DNA of 64,000 bases from Silene conica (lineage: Eukaryota > Streptophyta > Magnoliopsida > Caryophyllales > Caryophyllaceae), in NCBI GenBank assembly GCA_029255685.2, contig CM055314.2, forward strand, positions 9,690,399 through 9,754,398, written 5' to 3'. The position numbers and the translations under genes were made by a program. The notes below the pieces were generated by a model. The model searched no databases. It had not been told where the DNA came from and saw only the letters and a program-made list of their open reading frames with translations. Below are positions 46,609-59,959 of the stretch, piece by piece; position 1 is the stretch's first letter; every line of letters starts with the position of its first letter.

Positions 46609-49216
46609 TCCATGTTATAACATTAACTTTTGTATAGTGATACAAGTTGTTAATGCTAACCCTTTTAAATTGTTTTAAAGGGACTCATTCCAAAAACTAG
46701 GACAAGGAGAAAGGAAAGGAGAGCTTGAAGCTCATTCCATGGATGGCTAAGGTAGCATCCAAGATTGAAGACATGAAGAGCATGGCTCTATTTTTCATTT
46801 GATGTCTTCTTTCTTTTTGCATTTTAATTTTAAGAACTTTGTATTTCTTGTAAGACAAGAATATTGATGAAACAATGGTTGTAATAGTGGTGACTTGGTT
46901 TTCAACCCAAGTCATCCTTTTGTTCTTAATCAAACAAGTTTGGTTGTTTTAAAATGCTTTTATGATACATAACATGAGTTGATACGATTTTCATAGATCG
47001 TAATAAAGTACCTTGAATGATTCAAAGTACGGAAGAAATGATAGGATCATTATAAAAGTAATACGACTTACTTAAAAACGAGAATTGCATCCCGTGAAAT
47101 ACTTCAAATTCAAACATAAGAACATCAGTTCATTATAAGATTTTCACCTTAAATGAAAGAATATGTTAATATCTCAAAAACTCACATAATTCTTTATCCA
47201 ATACATTGTTGACGGGCGAAAATGCTATCCTTCCTAAAATACAGGTTATTTTAGAAGGATAGAGTGGGAGAAATTCTACGCCCGTAAACCAATGAAATAG
47301 GCATAGGATCTTAGAGAAGAGTTCTATGAGGAGTCCTTGAGAAGAACTCTAAGAAATTGGATAGAAGAAACTACGAGAGGACACAGAAGAAACTACGCGA
47401 GGACACAAAAGGAAAATGTTCCGTATGTTGTCAAAAGTTCCCAGAGAGGACAAAGGAAACCGCGAGTGTTAACGGAAGGAAATCATTTCCATGATGTAAA
47501 TGTTTCTGTTTTATAAAGATAAAAGAGGAGAAATCATCTCCCGTTCTCGTGAAATTAAAAGGTTCTTTCCGTGGGAAAGAAAATAAAAATGAAATGTTCA
47601 TAACGAGTTGAGAAAATGTTTGAAGTTAATCAAAATGAAATGTTCATTATGAGTTGAGAAGATGTTTGAAGATGTTGCCTAATCACTATGAAATCAGTGG
47701 GAGTTATTAACTATATGATAGTAATACAAAATTCAGTGGGAGAAAAGTTATTAAGGAAACGAAACCCACCATTTAGAGAGGATGGTGATTCTTTAAAGGT
47801 TAAAGAATATAAGGTTTTCAATTCTAGATGAATGTATGTTAAGAACATAAATCATAAATGAGTTTATTATATGAAAAGTTATTAAGGAAACGAAACCTAC
47901 CATTTAGAGAGGATGGTGATTCTTTAAAGGTTAAAGAATATAAGGTTTTCAATTCTAGATGAATGTATGTTAAGAACATAAATCATAAGTGAGTTTATTA
48001 TATGATAATGAAACGTCACTGATCAGATTACAAGGTTTGGATTTAAATCCGAGATATGAAAATGTTAATTTATATAACCTTGATCAAAATGCCATAAGTT
48101 GAAATAAAGCCCTATTTCGATATAAGTTCTCGAGGAGAACTAATGGATCGAATCTAGGTTAACTACAATATAGATTCTAGTACAATATGACTATGTACAT
48201 ATGGATGACATGTCATGAGTTTTGAGAAAACAGTGGGAGCTTCCTTAAAGTAAGGAGACTCGAGTCGAGTATGAGAGACTTGAAGTGTACTTGAATTAGA
48301 TCATATTATACAAGATAATATGAGTCAAAAGGAAACCGAAATTTGTAGGTTTAAAAGATGTGAAGATAGGGTATATTCACATAGCAAACCATTAATACAA
48401 ATTGATGTATGATCATCAAAGATTGTTTATGTGGAGCAACAATATCGTATTGATTGTTCGCACATAACAATCACTCTTATCGTTAGAGTTATTATTATTA
48501 ATATTAACTCACAATTTATACTTTGTGAAATCCAAATGGGTTGTAAGAGACAATTTGAACCCCATAAGTGAACTGGATTAACTTAGTATAGCCCATAGTC
48601 GCTTGTATGAGGTGACGTCTCGAAGCGACTACAATGTGAGGCGATTGATGGCAAGTTCAAATGTCATAGAGTCATAAGGGATGACTAGTCGATCACATCG
48701 GCAGACTGTGTAACACTCTGTTGGGCATTTAGTGACCGCTTATAGAGTTCTGGAAATTTTATAATTAGCCCGGTCGTGGCGAGAGCTACTACATTATTCA
48801 CATAAGTCGATTCTTTGACTTGATACTGTTCGCCCAAGGTGATGCAGCCTCAGATTGACTTTGATTTTAGCTCTACGATCAACCGTTAAAGGGGGTCAAA
48901 TGGGCTTCTTTTGGGTCATGATGGACTGTGTTAGTCGAAGGGAACGGTAGGATAGGAATTGTCCAACCCCTTGTCAGGGTTGTCTTAAATCTCAGGGCCA
49001 CTCGAGGAGAAGTTTAACTGGAAATGCGTGGCCACGCTCGGAAGGTATCTATGGTAGATAATTCCGGTCAAAGCAGTTAAATCTCCAGATCGAGAAAACC
49101 ACTCAAGATATGATCAAATGCAAGTACGACCTGGAAGACACCTTGCATTGAGTGGGAGATGACGTAATAGGACAAGAGAATTGGTGACGCACACTTGTCG
49201 AGGACAAGTGGGAGAT
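46609..49216 (+). other. Copia non-coding 3' part
   Basis: No supported frame. It contains a 131-bp tandem duplication (47743-48004) and ends in the polypurine-type tract GGACAAGTGGGAGAT just before the 3' LTR at 49217. Confidence 0.8.
47743..48004. repeat. 131-bp tandem duplication in the Copia element
   Basis: Two copies starting AAAAGTTATTAAGGAAACGA and ending with AGTTTATTATATG differ at about two positions. Confidence 0.92.
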
Positions 49217-50438
49217 TGTTGGGAAATGTGTCCTCAACAATAGTGCGATCACGACAATGATAAAATATCATTGTCATAAATATTATGAAAAGAATATGCA
49301 AGGGACGATCCAATATTGATTTAGTCAACTGACCAACATTAATCGGTAATGATTGGCTGACTAGAGTTTAACATTACTGTCGTATGACGGTGGTGGTCAG
49401 TTGATCCCTTTAGGTCACACCTTTAGGACTAACCCCTTTGTCGTATATTGATTAATTGTATGGGATACAGATTGATCGATGTTATTAAAACCGTATATTG
49501 AGAAATTAGAGGTTGAATCTTAAGGTAAGATTTATATTTGAAATTGAAATGTATCAATTGTCAAGTATTAATCGATATTTATGAAATATCGAAATTAGTA
49601 TAATGAATGGTTCATGGTTATGACAAACGTTGTTAATATATCGTATCAACGATTATTACGATAACCATATGTTGAGACAATGACTTCGAATCATCTCAAT
49701 AATTTGTTAAATATGATTTAATTAATTTAGAAATATAATTTACATGATAAATTTATATTTTAAATTAATACAATTGTCATGTCACATAAGATGTTACATA
49801 AATTGTACAAATTATAAAACGTAAAATGAAAGTGCATTTTACGTATGTATGTGCCGGTTGTGGTGGTAATGTTTTATGGGTTTAAATATGGATTAATTAC
49901 CCTAAAGACATATTAAGTAATTAGACTTAATACCTAAGGTGAAGTGTAAGACACAAGTTGACTCTTTCACTACCCTAGACCTTGTGTCCCACGGCCAAAC
50001 CCACCCAACCATCCCATTCTATAAATGTGTTGATATTCACACATTAAAAGACTAATGAAAACCTAGCATCTTTCTAGTGTGAGAAAGTATACTACAACCT
50101 CTATAATATTATCTCCATAATATTATCTATAATACTACCATTAGTATTAGTGTACGGTTTTGACCTAAATCCGACTCCTAGCTCGGGTTCGGTTTCGGGT
50201 TCGATTTAAGGGTAAGTCTTGGTGCGCACTCATTGGAGGCAAGCTTACTTGGTTGCTCTTGGAGGATCATCCTTAGCATATTTTGGACCGGTTGTAAGAA
50301 TACGATTCTCATTATTTCCGCTTTTATTTTGCATGCATAAGATTAAATCGTTTAAACTATATTAATATGAGATTAATTAGTATATTAGTAAGACTAATAG
50401 TATGAACTAGCTAGTATGACTACCTCTAGTTTCCAACA
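49217..50438 (+). repeat. Copia-type element, 3' LTR
   Basis: 1,222 bp, matching 42119-43340 with one substitution noticed near 49281. Confidence 0.95.
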
Positions 50439-50945
50439 ATACCAATGTAGAAACTCAGTTATTGTAATGTAGAAACTCAGTTATTGTAACGTAGAAACTC
50501 AGTTATTGTAATGTAGAAACTCAGTTATTGTAATGTAAAACTTTGGTATTTGTAGTTATTCTAATATAGAAACTCAGTTATTGTAATGAGTAAATCGTGT
50601 TATTGTATTGACATCAAAACTCAAATGTATTCAAATTTCTATGTTTTGTTTGTTTTCAGCTTGTTTAATTGACTAACTCGGTTATTTTAATGTAGAAACC
50701 TGGTTATTGTAATGTAGAAACTCAAAACTTAATTATTGTAATGTAGAAACTCAGTTATTCAAATGTAAAACTCTGATATTGTAATGTAGAAACTCAGTTA
50801 TTGTAATGTAGAAACTCAGTTATTGTAATGTAAAACTTTGGTATTTGTAGTTATTCTAATATAGAAACTCAGTTATTGTAATGAGTAAATCGTGTTATTG
50901 TATTGACATCAAAACTCAAATGTATTCGAATTTCTATGTTTTGTT
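50439..50945. repeat. GTAGAAACTCAGTTATTGTAAT tandem array
   Basis: Units of about 23 bases, continuing the array seen left of the Copia element (41874-42118). A larger ~297-bp period is overlaid, starting TAATGTAAAACTTTGGTATT at about 50529 and 50826. Confidence 0.85.
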
Positions 50946-50952
50946 TGTGAAA

Positions 50953-51134
50953 ACAAGTAAAAAATGTAATGCAACAACACACAATACACTAATTGAACTA
51001 CATAATGAAAATATTGAGTAAAATTGAAGAATAGAAACACAAAACACAACAAAAATCAAGTAAAAAAACCTTCAAGTAGCGAAAATTGAAGAAAAGGAAC
51101 GAAAAATTGAAGAAAATCAATTACCTGAAGATGA
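50953..51134. repeat. 180-bp direct repeat, first copy
   Basis: From ACAAGTAAAAAATGTAATGC to CAATTACCTGAAGATGAA. The second copy is at 53264-53454, and a more degenerate third version lies near 53100-53230. Confidence 0.85.
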
Positions 51135-51339
51135 ACAGATTTACAATAATCGTATCACAACTTTACAATAATAAAAAATATCTCAGTATTTTGTCTTAGA
51201 TTACTATATTCAATAATAGATTGATAATTTGTCTTACATTTTGCATTTTTGAGTTGAACAGTAATCAATTACTAAAAATAGAAATAATGACGAAAACCGT
51301 GTTTTTGGAGTTCAACATGTGCAATTTTGGCATGGAAAG

Positions 51340-52960
51340 GGTATTCTTTTGAATAACTATCTCGAAACCATTACAATAACTATCTGAATACATTAAAATA
51401 ATTGTCTGAACTCATTACAATAACCGACTTAAACCATTACAATAACTGACTTAAACCATTATAATAACTATTTGAATACATTATAATAACTGTCTGAACT
51501 CATTACAATAACTGACTTAAACCATTACAATAACTGACTTAAACCATTACAATAACAATCTGAATATATTACAATAACAGTCTGAACTCATTACAATAAC
51601 TGACTTAAACCATTACAATAACTATCTGAATACATTACAATAACAGTCTGAACTCATTACAATAACTGAGTTAATACAATAACTGTCTAAAAACCATTAC
51701 AATAACTGTCTGATCCCATTACAATAACTGTCTGAAACTATTAAAATAACTGTCTGAAATACAATAAATGTATGAACCCATTACAATAACTGTCTGAAAA
51801 CATTAAAATAACTGAGTAAAAGAATAACAAAATTATGACAAACCCATGAAGTCACTACTGGATACAATAACTCTGTAGAAGGAAATACAATAACAGAACT
51901 TATATAATACAATAACTCTCTTATGAAGTCACTACTAGATACAATAACAGAACTTATATAATACAATAAGTGTGTAGAAATCAGACTTTTCCCAATTTGC
52001 ATGCAATGTATGGTCCAACACATCAACTGTCTTGTTCATGAAGTTAACGCAAACACAAAAGTAGTGCTTCTCTAATGACAACGGGATGAAGACAAGGTCC
52101 ACGTCGATCTCAAAGTTTATAACTTGTTCAGCTAAATAATAATTCCAAAACTCCATGACCTTGTCTTTCTTACTGTCATTTGGAGTATTAGCCCCATGAG
52201 TGGTTTCCAGCATATCTTCAACAATTCCCTATCACAAATAAAACTGAATTTCAACACCGGTATTGTATTATGCAATACAATAACCAACATAACTTTAAAA
52301 AAAGAAATGAAGTATAACAGTTGGAAACTCTATTTCACTGAATACAATAACAGTTATTATGAAGTACAATAACATGTATTATGAAATACAATACCCCACA
52401 TAACTTTAGAAAATAGAAATGAAGTATCAAAAATGAAAAACTGACTTTACTGAATACAATAACAAGTATTGTGCATTACAATAATTAACATTATGCAATA
52501 CAATAATACACATTATTCAATACAATAACCACATAACCTTAAAAAGTAAAATGAAAATCACACTTGGAAACTCTGCTTCATTGAATAAAATAACAACTAT
52601 TATGAATTATAATAACAGGTATTATGCAATACAATAACCAACATAACTTTAAAAATAGAAAAGAACTATCACAAATGGAAAACTGACTTAATTGAATACA
52701 ATAACATATATTATGCATCACAATAATTAACATGTAATGTTACAATAACTACATTGTCCATATGAAGTCACTACTGGATACAACAACACAATGATATAGA
52801 ATAACTACATCAATAAATAACAATAATTGTGTAACGATAATGCATAATCGACATGTGTAATACAATAACTACATCAATATATTACAATAACAAGCGCAGA
52901 TTATCAGAGAATACACACAACCCTATAGAGTAACCACATCAATATATTACAGTAACACAC
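51340..52960. repeat. CATTACAATAACTNNCTGAA array, inverted relative to 50439
   Basis: From about 51340 to 51800 the unit is roughly 23 bases with alternating words (TGTCTGAA, TGACTTAA, TATCTGAA). Beyond that it loosens into scattered AATACAATAAC words to about 52960. CATTACAATAAC is the complement of the GTTATTGTAATG core of the array at 50439, so the two arrays face each other. Confidence 0.85.
51935..52213 (-). pseudogene. Ulp1-type cysteine protease remnant
   Basis: A 92-residue frame whose middle reads VFIPLSLEKHYFCVCVNFMN followed by KTVDVLDH. This is the usual catalytic-His and strand region of plant Ulp1/C48 SUMO-protease-like proteins (FIP…..HW.L.V.N…..V.DS). The catalytic Cys region is not seen; the frame runs into an array after the match. 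Ulp1-like fragments are known passengers in plant Mutator-like elements, which suits the surrounding TIR element. Tyr replaces the usual Trp after His. Confidence 0.55.
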
Positions 52961-53263
52961 ACATATTATCTTCATTAAACACAACAGTACAAACTAATTT
53001 AAAGAAAAAGCACAAGAAAAAGCACATCAAAATTCGAAATCAGGTACAAATCTGGAAAATACAATTAAGAAACCCTAAAATTTAAGTGGAAACAAATGGG
53101 AAGTGACTAATTGAACTACGTATTGCAACTGGCTGAATAAATTGAAGAAAATAAACACAAGACCACACCAATTTCAAGTAAAAAACAACTACATAAACGA
53201 AGATTTTAAAAAAATTGACGAAAATCAAATAAGGGAGATAAAAACCCTAAAATTATGTTAAAC

Positions 53264-53454
53264 ACAAGTAAAAAATGTAATGCAACAGCACACAAATACT
53301 CTAATTAATTATACTATATAATGAAAACACTGAGTAAAATTGAAGAATAACAACACAAACCACAACAAAAATCAAGTAAAAAAACCCTACAAGAGTAGCG
53401 AAAATTGAAGAAAACGAATGAAAAATTGAAGAAAATCAATTACCTGAAGATGAA
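53264..53454. repeat. 180-bp direct repeat, second copy
   Basis: Matches 50953-51134. Just right of it lies a CT-rich (minus strand) leader-like sequence with AACCCTAAAACC, as in plant 5' untranslated regions, reading away from the right end of the element. Confidence 0.85.
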
Positions 53455-53746
53455 GGAAATGACGACGAAGATGAGCAAAGAAATCGACGAAGAAGATGAG
53501 CAAGAAGATGACCGAAGAGACCGAAAATGATGAAGAAGCTAACTGGAGAAGATGGAGGTTTTAGGGTTTTACTGTGTTTTCAGTTGGGGGAGTTGAAAAA
53601 GGGGGGAAAAAGAAGTCAGGGTGAAAATTTTGGTTTATATAATAATTGTGAGATTTAATCTCAGCCACTAATCTGAACTAAAAATGGATGGTCCAGATTC
53701 AAAGGTGTAACTCACCAAATATGCCCCAACTCATATGATCCTACTT

Positions 53747-53897
<151 letters not shown>

Positions 53898-53899
53898 CG

Positions 53900-55240
53900 C
53901 CTTGTAACTGCTGGTAGTTTTGCCTGAAAATACCATTGTGCTAGTATGTAGTGGGTGGTTTAATATTATACTTTAGCTTCAGTTATAAATAGTGGGGGGT
54001 TAATTTCTGTATCAGCAACCTTTTATACATAGATAAGTTATACTCCTCTTTGCGTTATTTTTATTAATAATTTTTTAATCATATAGTATATCATATTAAT
54101 ATGATTTTTATGTAACTCTTACTAAACTATGATGATTATCATCTAATATTTCAAATATAATACTTACAATAATGTCTAGACATAATGTCATTATAAGTTT
54201 ATATTCATTTAGAAATTCTGTCCATATAATATCATTATTATTACTATTATATTATAGCTATAAATGCTCAATTCTTACCCATCTATTGATTATTGTTGTT
54301 CTGTCGTGTAAGAATGGAACATAGTGTCACTACTTACCCATCTATTGATTATTGTTGTTCTGTCGTGTAAGAATTGAACATAGTGTCACTACTTATCCAT
54401 CTATTAATAAACATATTAAGTAGTTGCTGCCAAAAATAAACATATTAAGTGCAAAATATTATATTCAAGAAATCGTTAAACATGTTGGTTCTCATAGAGT
54501 GTCTTATCTTTTTCTCTATAAAACTCTTTTCATATATGATCAGACACAAAAGGAGTGGATCCAATATAAATTGCTTAAGTTGATACATCATCATAGTCAG
54601 ATACGTTCTTAACATGTTATAGAATCTAGGTCTACTAAAGTTAATGTTCTAGGTTTCAGTTGTATATAAAACTCGCGTTAAGCTCTCCTAAAATCCTACT
54701 CCGTAGGCTACTTCGGGTATACTTTCTTCAAAGATAAATCTAGTTAATAAGATTTATTTCTTTATTTACATACTAATTAACAAAAATATATATTAATCTA
54801 TTGCATGCCATTATTATCAAGTTTTACATAATTATTCAGTGACATACTATTTTATAAATGTGTATGCAAATAGATGATAAGATAATCTATTTGTGATATT
54901 AGTCTAACATATTCCGCTTTGACAGGTATGATTAGTCTGCCTAAGGGCAGTCAGCTTGAAGGCAACAACACTTTACATAGATAAGTCCTACTCTTGCATT
55001 ATTTTTATTAATTTTTTAATTGGTTGGCTACTCTATCAGCTTTATTTTTAATGTATTTTTTCCAATATTTCTTTAATTTGGAAATGGAATAATCGATTGA
55101 ACATAAATATATCATGTCAGATAATATTAGCAAATAAATAACCAAAATAACCTGAACTTTGAAAATGTTCAACATAAAAGGAAAGCACAAAAAAGCGGAA
55201 AAGGTCCATTACACATGAAATGAAATGCAACTACGCACTA
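53900..55240. other. Non-coding AT-rich region with a small duplication
   Basis: A 59-bp tandem duplication (CTTACCCATCTATTGATTATT, starts 54274 and 54333, partial third at 54392) is the only clear structure. No gene is supported. Confidence 0.65.
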
Positions 55241-55242
55241 CG

Positions 55243-57650
55243 CTAAATAAAACACGTCAAAAGACTACTTTTCAATCTTAATATTCTTGGAATATTTGGT
55301 TTGTTTGATGACCCTTGATCTGATGACATTTCTCTTATTTCAGTGATTTCATAATCAACATCTTCCAACCATGCTCGCTTTTGAGGCAACTTGCTTTTAG
55401 GTGTATTTTCTTTATCTTCATCGCTATATGTTTTCATGGATTCCTAATTAGAAAAAAAATATGCACATCATTATATGTTGAAATTATATATTGTAATAAT
55501 AGAATGAATGAGAATTTTAACATAAAGAAAATAAGCTTGGACGATTTTACTTACTAATAACAACACCTCCGTGTAACTTATCCCACTTCCACTATTTGTT
55601 GCTGAACTTATTTGGCTTGTTTCCGCTGCCTTCGTAATCAGAAATTTCAGTGTATTCTTATTATGAGAAATTGATAGAAAGTTTTCTTTATGAAGTAAAA
55701 AAAGTTACCTTTCCGCATTCTTCTAGTTCTTTCCATTTCGCGATAACATCTTTGTCACCACACAATTGAGTAGCTTTATAGCAAGGGGATTTTTGTCGAA
55801 TGTTGTACTCTTGGTCGACCATAATTTTTGCGACAAACTCACGTTCCATAATTTTTCTAAATTCAAGGGGCACCGCATCTTTGTCTCCTTCCTGTTTTTA
55901 TTTGTTTGTTTATTTTATCGTGACGATAGAAAAATAATAACAGAAATTTATCTAATAATATTGTACCTTCTCTAGTGCTTCTAGAATTGTTGATGCTTGT
56001 TTGCCTATAATTTTAGAGACTGGACCGTCCCATAACATAAGTTGTGCCTTGATATGACCTTTATCGCTTGCCTCAACCTTCAATTGATTTAGTACTTATT
56101 TTTTGTAAATGAATTTTTTGATGTAGTAGATAAATTACCTTGGATATGCTTTAGGGACCCCCAATATTTTCAACTTTACAACCTGGTTTCTTGCAATACC
56201 ACAGTTGACCCGCTTCTTGACTGACTTTTCCAAGACATTTACCGCATGAGTTGAAATACCAATGAACAGATAGATTCATTTCTTCTATGTAGACTATAAT
56301 GTGACATAGTATCCGGCCTAGAATTTTAAATTCAAGTAGACACATGTTAGGGTTGTCAAAACATAACTTTTTAGGTGCCAGAATTTTAATTTTGTACCTT
56401 ATCTGTTTTTTGGATTGAAGATATTGATTTGATTTTTGCTCCTGCGAGTATGTTACTTGCTTGCGATGTCCCACCGATGAGGCCATGAATAGAATCGTTT
56501 GATATGGCCTTTATTCTGCAAAATAGACATCAGTTATTAATTTTGTGAATAATTATTTTATATGTTTTATTTATAGCTTATATAAAAACTATAAATTTCT
56601 GCATTGTATTTACCTGTTTCTGAACTCCTCTACTGCTGGAATTTCTGGATTCAGTTCAAACTTTGTGGCCCCACTTCTTGTTGTAGAAAGCGTAACATTT
56701 CCTGAAATAAATGTGGAATTTATTAGGCGTAATTCGTTTGAAGTTGTTTAACATACATTGTTGTTCATCATATAATATAATTCTGTTTAACATATACTGC
56801 AATTTTTTTAAAAAAAATTGATGAATTGATACTTACCATACCATTCCTTTCGTTGGACACATTTGAGAACCAAAATCGGTTTTCCTTCTATATTCTTGCA
56901 TTGTTCTTGTAGCTTAGCAACTTCGGGGAAGTACTGTTCCCAAACCGTTAGCTTTAACCTCCTTTTTCTTCACCATTCATAATTACACAAATATTTATTA
57001 AATAGTGAAACAACATAAAATGAGTAGAATATAAGAACAATTAAAACACTTACTGGTCGTCCATCAAGTCGATGCACATTTTCTTGTATCCTTTAATTTC
57101 ATCAAACTCGTGAAATTGTGTTATAATACCAATGACATCTACAAATACAAATAAAATATTTGTTAGAGTAAGTATTGAAGGTATGAATTAATGGATTGTG
57201 AGTATTTTCACCTATGTAGTATTCCTTTTGAATATTGCCATGAATAATATCTTCAATGCTCACAAATTTGAATGCTTGAGATAGTATTTCCAGGCCATGT
57301 ACTTCCTCCACTCTTGTGGTAAATTGTATTGCGATCCTGCATTTGTGAAATGTTGCTCTATCGTTTCCCAGATTTTGTTCTGTCATGAACTTGAAAATTT
57401 TGTAGATATTTCCTTCTTGCATCAATGGTTTGAAAATCCGCACGAGTGTCCTTGCTACGGTAGCTTGAATTAACTCGCCCTAATTACATTTTAAGATAGT
57501 TAATTATATGGTTTATACAAAAATAATGCAAATATAACATAGTGTATACGAAATTGCTGCAAATAAAACATAGATTTACCTCGTCGTCGATCAGAATGAG
57601 CTCCATTCCGTAAATCATCCTTTTTTAGCATCCTTTTCATCCGACTCCCT
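55243..57650 (-). CDS. RPA70-like protein C, many exons, outside the giant Helitron
   Basis: Exons with GT..AG borders: near 57625-57577 (YGMELILIDDE), 57479-57213 (GELIQATVARTLVRIFKPL, DUF223/DBD-A-like), 57139-57053 (DVIGIITQFHEFDE), about 56965-56838 (LKLTVWEQYFPEVAKL), 56702-56613, 56515-56397, about 56320-56140 (zinc ribbon CGKC..CKKPGC), about 56080-55979 (HIKAQLMLWDGPVSKIIGK), 55893-55712 (REFVAKIMVDQEYNI), 55629-55560 and about 55437-55243. Order and motifs match plant RPA1-type proteins, which bind single-stranded DNA. Two places (near 57630 and after the zinc ribbon near 56155) need a one-base change to read on, so it may be a pseudogene. It is only distantly related to the Helitron copies and may be host-derived or from another Helitron. 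Confidence 0.68.
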
Positions 57651-57659
57651 TACCCGTTT

Positions 57660-59195
57660 TCTAATAACACAACACGTTATTTCATAGTTCTTTTGATATG
57701 CTAAAATTTCTTTTATTTTTGTTGGTTGCATTATTGTGGACATTTTTCACAAAGAGTTGATGTGTTTGTAATTTTTGCAGAAATATATTAATGAATAATA
57801 GGTGAAAATGAATGAATAATAAGTGAAAGTGATCTTATCTTATTGCCTGTAAAGTATAAACTGTTTATTTTGGTGTGGTAGTGGGGAGTTATTTTGCGGC
57901 AGTTAAATGGTAGTGGGTTTTGATGCTAACTGCCGAAATATGTGCACATGCTTTGAGGGTGGAATAATGGTTCTTCAGAATTTGCAGAAATCCAACATGA
58001 CGTGGATCTCGAATTGGGCCAAAGTTTTTGTAGTAGACTGAAATTATATTATATTTGTTGACACTGCGCCATAAATTTTACTTGTTGTAGTAGAAAATAC
58101 TCGGTAGCCTATTATTGCCGTAATACGTTTGCATCGATTAATAGTCGTTGCCGTATTTTTTGCTCCAAGTAGTTTATCCTCGATGATGATTGACTCTTTC
58201 CCTAGATCTCAGAGGATATTTACTACATTATAATATTCTATATATTATTTATAGTTTCTTTTTTTTCTCGTATATTTTTACATAATGTAATTTTCATAAT
58301 TTTCCGTTATTTCGCAGTCAATGTATTTATTTTTTATCTGTTGTTTTTGTTTATTCGTCAATATTGTCTTTAGAATAAAAAATGAATTGTTTTCGTTTTA
58401 CGTTTCTTAAAATCTGATGTCTGATGAATGATTGTTTATTTGTCAGCTTTTTTGTTGTCATTTTTAAATATGACGGTGTTTATTCGTCCGATATTTCTTT
58501 TAGCCATTTTTTTAAACTAAACCTTTATTATTTCTTTTTAAACCATGTCGAATTATTTGTTTCGACTATAATTCGAATATAATTAAAGAATGTATAAATA
58601 TAAAATCCTTCAGTAAAAATATTATAAATTAGTTTTGTATTATAGTTGACTACTGTTAAATAATTTGGTGTATAATTTTGTATAATTAATTTAAATTTAA
58701 ATATTGAAGTATATGAAAATGTAACTTGTTTGGGCTGATTTTAATAGTGACACATATAAAATGTAATTTATTTGCCCTTATTGTATTGTATAATTGTATA
58801 ATGTAATTCTGAATGTAATAATCCTCTTAAGTTGTATGGTGGTTATTAGAACAATTAATTCATTCTTAAAACTATGCGGGCCTCACAGATTCCTTCTTTT
58901 AAGGTATGCTCGACAAATCAGCGAACTGGTTGTTGCTTTTATATATTAGATTCGTGTGCGTTCAATTGGAACCATGCATGTCACTTGTGGATTGCACCTA
59001 CAAAAAAATAAATATAAATGGTAGAAAATTAGAAAAAACTTAAAAGAAACACTAATAGAAGAAAAAGACCAACGTAAGAAAATGAATACACAAGAATTGG
59101 AACCTTCCTAAAGTTCTAATATGTGAACAACTCAAACAGAATAACAATACATATTACTAACAAACTTTCCTCTCAGAAAAAAATACATTTATTAA
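57660..59195. other. Non-coding region
   Basis: AT-rich, upstream of the RPA-like gene. No repeat, gene or promoter box is supported beyond ordinary TATA-like words. Confidence 0.6.
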
Positions 59196-59199
59196 TATA

Positions 59200-59301
59200 G
59201 TAGCAAACTTTATCTTTTCCTATCTCTATTTTAAAACCTTTTATTATATTTGTCAACCAATCACGTCGCTCGAAAAAAGCTTCCTTGAATAATATAGATA
59301 G
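59200..59301 (-). repeat. Dispersed ~100-bp repeat, possible Helitron 5' end
   Basis: It matches 61292-61391 (CAACCAATCAC, GCTCGAAAAAA, AATAATATAGATAGAT). On the minus strand it begins ATCTATCTATATTATT, the look of a plant Helitron 5' end (A then TC). No matching 3' hairpin with CTAG was found. Confidence 0.45.
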
Positions 59302-59343
59302 ATGTAATGTATAATCCTCCTTTTCCTTGTCAATTTCTCCTAT

Positions 59344-59570
59344 GGTGTGTTTGGGAACCAAGATTGTATTTTCAAATTTGGATTTGGATAACTTTGCTTG
59401 TTTGGCAAACTTATTAGATTTGGATTTAGAAATCCAACCAAATTCAAGTAAGGCTAAAATAACCACCTTTGAAATCCACCCTCTAACCCCCTCATTTCCA
59501 AATCCTCATTTCACTTTACAAAACTTCAAATGACACATTTCAAATTAAATTCATGTTGCCAAACACTCGC
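59344..59570. mobile_element. MITE-like element with GTGTTTGG ends
   Basis: Ends GGTGTGTTTGGGAAC and the complement GGCGAGTGTTTGGCAAC face each other across 227 bp. Flanking CCTAT/CCTAT may be part of a target duplication. Such ends are common in small hAT- or PIF-type elements. No coding capacity. Confidence 0.55.
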
Positions 59571-59959
59571 CTATAAGATTTTTGGACAATTGACCTTATT
59601 GAATCATGCTAATGACGCCTTAAAATATATTTAACTTATTAATTTCGGTGATCTTGACGATTTCAAGTTCAATTTGTGCAGTAGTTACAAATAAACATTT
59701 TAACTGCATCCTGCAAATAAACAAATTAATCGAATCGATCTTAAATCCGAAGTTAACTACACAACCATACGATATATATTACATGGCAAAACTAAGAAGT
59801 TAATGTATATACAAAGATATAAAACTAATGACAATACGGAGTATTAAACCTTGTAGTCAATACTATTAAATCATATATTTGGTTATTCATGTGAAATACT
59901 CCGTAATTGGGTATGTAATTCTCGTGCAACGGATTCTTGGTAATTTGATTTAGATTACC

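Larger units (their letters stand above)
42119..50438 (+). mobile_element. Copia-type LTR element, gag only, very young
   Basis: 8,320 bp with two 1,222-bp LTRs, TG..CA ends and a 5-bp ATACC duplication on both sides. Order: 5' LTR, tRNA-Met primer site, a 2.5-kb leader, a Copia-type gag, a 2.6-kb non-coding part, polypurine tract, 3' LTR. No protease, integrase or reverse transcriptase region is recognised, so it is a non-autonomous family member. I noticed one difference between the LTRs, so it is probably under 0.1 million years old. It inserted in the GTAGAAACTCAGTTATT array of the outer element. Confidence 0.92.

Noticed and set aside
51340-51800. Evenly spaced repeats that look like a CRISPR array
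   Set aside because: Repeats and gaps are both variants of one 23-base unit, and the surroundings are plant transposons. It is a degenerate tandem array.
59173-59466. 97-residue minus-strand frame
   Set aside because: It spans the dispersed repeat and the MITE-like element, so it is a composite of repeats.
59835-59906. Small inverted pair TACGGAGTATT / AATACTCCGTA
   Set aside because: It could be a tiny MITE, but the arms are only 11 bases and no target duplication is evident.
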